DNA from: JBDLRH01 sp039800165
GTDB lineage: Bacteria > Pseudomonadota > Gammaproteobacteria > Burkholderiales > Burkholderiaceae_C
DNA length: 37,276 nucleotides
Assembly: GCA_039800165.1 (NCBI GenBank)
Contig: JBDLRH010000006.1
Location: 1 to 37,276, forward strand
Direction: 5' to 3'
The notes beneath the pieces are model-generated. The model was given only the letters and a program-made list of their open reading frames with translations. It was not told the origin of the DNA and made no database searches. Both the position numbers and the translations under genes were made by a program. Shown here one piece after another: positions 33,964 to 37,276 of this stretch (position 1 is the first letter of the stretch; each line of letters opens with the position of its first letter).

Positions 33964-35882
33964 GCGGCGCGGCTCCCGAGGGCTTCCCAGCGTTCCAGGG
34001 CGAGCATCAGCTCTTCTTCGATGACCGCACTGCGCTCGCCCAGGGCAGCTGCGCGCGCATGGTCGCTTCGGTACAGGCTGCCGTCGGCAAGCGCCTGTGC
34101 GATCTCGCGCTGTTCGGCTTCCAGCGCATCGATGTGCGCGGGCAGCATCTCCAGTTCGCGCTGCTCCTTGTAGCTGAGCTTGCGCCTTGCGCTCGCGCTG
34201 GTGTTCGTGGCGTCCGCAACGGCCGGGTCGGCCGGGGTGCGTGAGGCCGCAGCGTCGCCCGTGCGTGTGCCTGCTGAGGGGCGCGCGTCTGTGCCTGCGG
34301 CTGCCGCGGCGATCTCTTGCGCGCGGCGCGACTGCGTCAACCAGTCCTGCACATCGCCTTCGTATTCGCGCCACTTGCCGTCGCCCTCGAAGACGATGGT
34401 GCTGGTGACCACGTTGTCGACAAAGCGCCGGTCGTGGCTGACCAGGAACACCGTGCCGTCGTAGGACTGCAGCAGCTCTTCCAGCAGGTCGAGCGTTTCG
34501 ATGTCCAGATCATTGGTCGGCTCGTCGAGCACCAGCACGTTGGCGGGCCGCGCAAACAGGCGTGCCAGCAGCAGCCGGTTGCGCTCGCCGCCGGAGAGCG
34601 AGCGCACCGGCGACGATGCACGCTCGGGCGCAAAGAGGAAGTCGCCGAGATAGCTGCGCACATGCGTGCGCCGCGAGCCGATCTCGATCCACTCGCTGCC
34701 GGGGCTGATGAAGTCCTCGAGCGTGGCGTTGGGGTCCAGCGCCTCGCGCATCTGGTCGAAGTAGGCCACCTGCAGCCGCGAGCCCTGCCGCACCTGCCCC
34801 GCATCGGGCGCCAGCTCGCCAAGGATCAGTCGCAGCAAGGTGGTCTTGCCGGCGCCATTGGGCCCGATCAGGCCCACCCGGTCTCCGCGCAGCACCGTCG
34901 CACTGAAGCGGTTCACGATGCTGCGCTCGCCGAATGACTTGCTCACCTCGGTGAGCTCGGCGACGATCTTGCCGCTGGGCAGGCCCGCATCAACATCCAG
35001 CCGCGCGCGGCCCAGCGTCTCGCGGCGCTGCGAGCGCTGCACGCGAAGCCGCTCCAGACGGGCGATGCGCGCCACCGCGCGGGTGCGTCGCGCCTCCACC
35101 CCCTTGCGGATCCACACCTCTTCCTGCGCCAGCAGCTTGTCGGCCTTGGCCTGAACCACCGCCTCTTGCGCGAGTTGCTGTTCCTTGAGCTCCTGGTATC
35201 GGGCGAAGTTGCCGGGGTAGGTACGCAGTTGCCCGCGATCGAGCTCGACAATGCGGGTGGCCACCCTGTCCAGGAAGGCCCGGTCGTGGGTGATGGTTAT
35301 CACGCTGCCTGCAAATGCAACGAGCAGGTCCTCAAGCCAGACGATCGCGTCCAGGTCGAGGTGGTTGGTCGGCTCGTCAAGCAGCAGCACGTCGGGCTGG
35401 CGCACCAGCGCCTGCGCGAGTGCCACGCGCTTGCGTGTGCCGCCCGAGAGCTGGGCGACGCGAGACTGTGGCTCCAGATGCAGCCGCTGCAGCGTGGCTT
35501 CGACCCGCGTGCGCCAGTTCCAGCCGTCCACCGCCTCGATGCGCGCCTGCTGCGCATCCAGGTCCCCCTCGCCGCGCGCATGCCGCTCGATCAGCTCGCG
35601 CAGGTCCGCAATGCCCCGGCAAACCGCGTCGAAGACCGTATCGTCCTGAATGAGTGTGGGCTCTTGCGCCACGTAGGCCATGCGGGTGCCGCTTTGCACC
35701 TGCAGCGTGCCGTCGTCCGGGCGCTCCAGCCCGGCGAGGATGCGCAACAGCGATGACTTGCCGCTTCCGTTGCGTCCGATCAGGCCGACACGCTCGCCAG
35801 ACTCCAGTGCAAAGCCTGCGTGGTCCAGCAAGGGCGCATGGCCGAAGGCCAGCTGGGCGTCGATCAGGGTGAGCAAGGCCAT
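33960..35882 (-). CDS. uup: ABC-F ATPase Uup
   Basis: 640-residue soluble ABC-F protein with two ATP-binding cassettes and no membrane domain. Walker A sites are GRNGSGKSSL and GPNGAGKTTL; signatures are LSGGTRKRVALAQAL and LSGGERNRLLLARL; Walker B sites are VLLLDEPTNHLD and VLVLDEPTNDLD. The C-terminal coiled coil (KEQRELEMLPAHIDALEAEQ, then to the end) identifies Uup over EttA/YbiT. Uup binds branched DNA and ribosomes and affects transposon excision in E. coli. ATG at 35882. It heads a six-gene minus-strand run. Confidence 0.93.
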   Translation of the reverse strand: MALLTLIDAQLAFGHAPLLDHAGFALESGERVGLIGRNGSGKSSLLRILAGLERPDDGTLQVQSGTRMAYVAQEPTLIQDDTVFDAVCRGIADLRELIERHARGEGDLDAQQARIEAVDGWNWRTRVEATLQRLHLEPQSRVAQLSGGTRKRVALAQALVRQPDVLLLDEPTNHLDLDAIVWLEDLLVAFAGSVITITHDRAFLDRVATRIVELDRGQLRTYPGNFARYQELKEQQLAQEAVVQAKADKLLAQEEVWIRKGVEARRTRAVARIARLERLRVQRSQRRETLGRARLDVDAGLPSGKIVAELTEVSKSFGERSIVNRFSATVLRGDRVGLIGPNGAGKTTLLRLILGELAPDAGQVRQGSRLQVAYFDQMREALDPNATLEDFISPGSEWIEIGSRRTHVRSYLGDFLFAPERASSPVRSLSGGERNRLLLARLFARPANVLVLDEPTNDLDIETLDLLEELLQSYDGTVFLVSHDRRFVDNVVTSTIVFEGDGKWREYEGDVQDWLTQSRRAQEIAAAAAGTDARPSAGTRTGDAAASRTPADPAVADATNTSASARRKLSYKEQRELEMLPAHIDALEAEQREIAQALADGSLYRSDHARAAALGERSAVIEEELMLALERWEALGSRAA

Positions 35883-36061
35883 GGCGGCCGATTATGGGGA
35901 CCGCCGCCTGTGCCACGATGGTTGGGCCCGTGCAGTAGGCGTGCAGCTTGGGGCTTCGACGCGCCAACTGCCCGTGCTACACTCTGCCTCCCTTGCAAAC
36001 GACCCGCCGGCAAAAGCGCACCGCGCCACAGCCGGGCCAGGATCGGCCCGCATGCGACGAA

Positions 36062-36077
36062 ACCAAAATTTTTTGGT
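36062..36077. promoter_or_regulatory. A/T palindrome, candidate UP element
   Basis: ACCAAAA-TT-TTTTGGT is a perfect 16-bp palindrome ending 5 bp before the upstream -35. The position and A/T tract fit an UP element for the RNA polymerase alpha subunit; a protein operator is the alternative. Confidence 0.5.
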
Positions 36078-36082
36078 CTACG

Positions 36083-36112
36083 TTGACGGAAGGCAAAAAT
36101 TCGGTATAGAAT
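36083..36112 (+). promoter_or_regulatory. rrn promoter P1
   Basis: TTGACG (36083-36088), an 18-bp spacer, then TAGAAT (36107-36112), followed by GCAAGGCT. It is the first of two tandem promoters. Confidence 0.7.
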
Positions 36113-36274
36113 GCAAGGCTCTGCTCAACGCTCGACGAGTTATCGAACAGCACACAGCAGTTAGGGCTCTGACGGGCCGCGCCTCCTCTGAAGTTGAGGG
36201 TCAGCGTAGCCCGGCCGGTACTGCCGCAGCAAGCTTCAAGGCGCGCCGCCGCAGATCGGTAAAAACCCTTAGAG

Positions 36275-36304
36275 TTGACAGGTCTCTCAAATCTGTGCCA
36301 GAAT
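36275..36304 (+). promoter_or_regulatory. rrn promoter P2
   Basis: TTGACA (36275-36280), an 18-bp spacer, then CAGAAT (36299-36304), followed by ACAAGGCT. The matching spacer and downstream ACAAGGCT/GCAAGGCT suggest P1 and P2 arose by duplication. Confidence 0.7.
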
Positions 36305-36334
36305 ACAAGGCTTCGCTGATCGCAGCGGAAGCAG

Positions 36335-36354
36335 CCGACTCCCCTCGGAGTCGG
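36335..36354 (+). promoter_or_regulatory. Leader hairpin before boxA
   Basis: CCGACTCC (36335-36342), loop CCTC, GGAGTCGG (36347-36354): a perfect 8-bp stem. It immediately precedes the boxA-like sequence; no U-run follows, so it is more likely an antitermination (boxB-like) structure than a terminator. Confidence 0.5.
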
Positions 36355-36356
36355 GC

Positions 36357-36369
36357 GGTTCGTTAACAA
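36357..36369 (+). promoter_or_regulatory. boxA-like antitermination site
   Basis: GGTTCGTTAACAA matches TGCTCTTTAACAA at 10 of 13 positions, with the GTTAACAA core. It is in the expected place in an rRNA leader for the Nus antitermination complex. Confidence 0.55.
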
Positions 36370-36389
36370 CATACAGCCGATAAGCGTGG

Positions 36390-36507
36390 GCGTTTGACGG
36401 CAATTGCCAAGTTCTTCGGAACACAGTGCTATGCACTGTCAAACGCTCATGAGAATAGAAGTGAAGTTCACTTCAATTCCGTTTTTATGAGTGGCCCCGC
36501 AAGGGGC
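36390..36507 (+). promoter_or_regulatory. rRNA leader helices and 16S-proximal hairpins
   Basis: GCGTTTGAC (36390-36398) pairs with GTCAAACGC (36438-36446), enclosing hairpin ACAGTGC-TAT-GCACTGT (36423-36439; the last two bases overlap the outer arm). GAAGTGAA/TTCACTTC (36458-36474) and GCCCC-GCAA-GGGGC (36494-36507) follow. These are likely leader folding and processing elements. Confidence 0.5.
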
Positions 36508-36521
36508 AAACAATCAAGATC

Positions 36522-37276
<755 letters not shown>

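Larger units (their letters stand above)
35883..36521. other. Gene-free region: uup upstream and rRNA operon promoter/leader
   Basis: About 640 bp. The first 180 bp hold the uup upstream region, without an identified promoter. From 36062 it carries a 16-bp palindrome, two tandem rRNA promoters and a structured leader ending at the 16S 5' end. No protein gene is supported. Confidence 0.8.

Overview
The window is chromosomal DNA of a high-GC betaproteobacterium, most likely order Burkholderiales and probably a Comamonadaceae-type organism. The evidence is the partial 16S rRNA gene at the right end and the gene content: a yggS/pilT-pilU block, an rsmI | yraN-diaA-dolP cluster, an Lrp-type regulator opposite a homodimeric 2-oxo-acid dehydrogenase E1, and a uup-LysE-EamA run. 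Placement below family level is not supported by what can be read here.

Layout: 1-3493 holds a truncated class V aminotransferase, a biotin-carrier/carboxyltransferase fusion and a divergent asparaginase. 3490-6455 holds YggS facing away from the type IV pilus retraction ATPases PilT and PilU. 6532-8190 has a 3-hydroxyisobutyrate-dehydrogenase-family reductase convergent with the lipoprotein DolP. 7447-10247 is the envelope/replication housekeeping cluster dolP-diaA-yraN with divergent rsmI. 10291-15620 contains priA, hemE and metY on the minus strand. Two gene-free stretches lie here: an A+T-richer one carrying two exact DnaA-box matches (12499-12846), and one holding a 232-bp element with 31-bp terminal inverted repeats and a nested branched fold (14049-14280). 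15671-17869 has a CoA-binding protein divergent from an acyl-CoA ligase.

17876-23009 is a minus-strand run that looks like one transcription unit (Lrp-type regulator, alpha/beta hydrolase, AlaX, DsbD, redoxin). The regulator is divergent from the 889-residue E1 enzyme (23174-25843), and an 18-bp perfect palindrome sits beside the regulator start. Creatininase-family, HD-GYP, RlmN-like and cupin genes follow. A second minus-strand run (29904-35882) reads Uup, LysE-type exporter, EamA transporter, PhzF-like protein, glyoxalase-like protein and histidine phosphatase. The last 1.4 kb is an rRNA operon start: two tandem promoters of matching architecture, a hairpin-rich leader with a boxA-like sequence, then the first half of 16S rRNA.

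Most of the window is housekeeping and central metabolism. No CRISPR array, prophage, toxin-antitoxin pair, restriction system or complete insertion sequence was seen. The least explained object is the structured inverted-repeat element between metY and hemE. The repeat-like insertion inside the phzF-like gene, the DnaA-box intergenic region and the cupin-gene leader hairpins are weaker leads.
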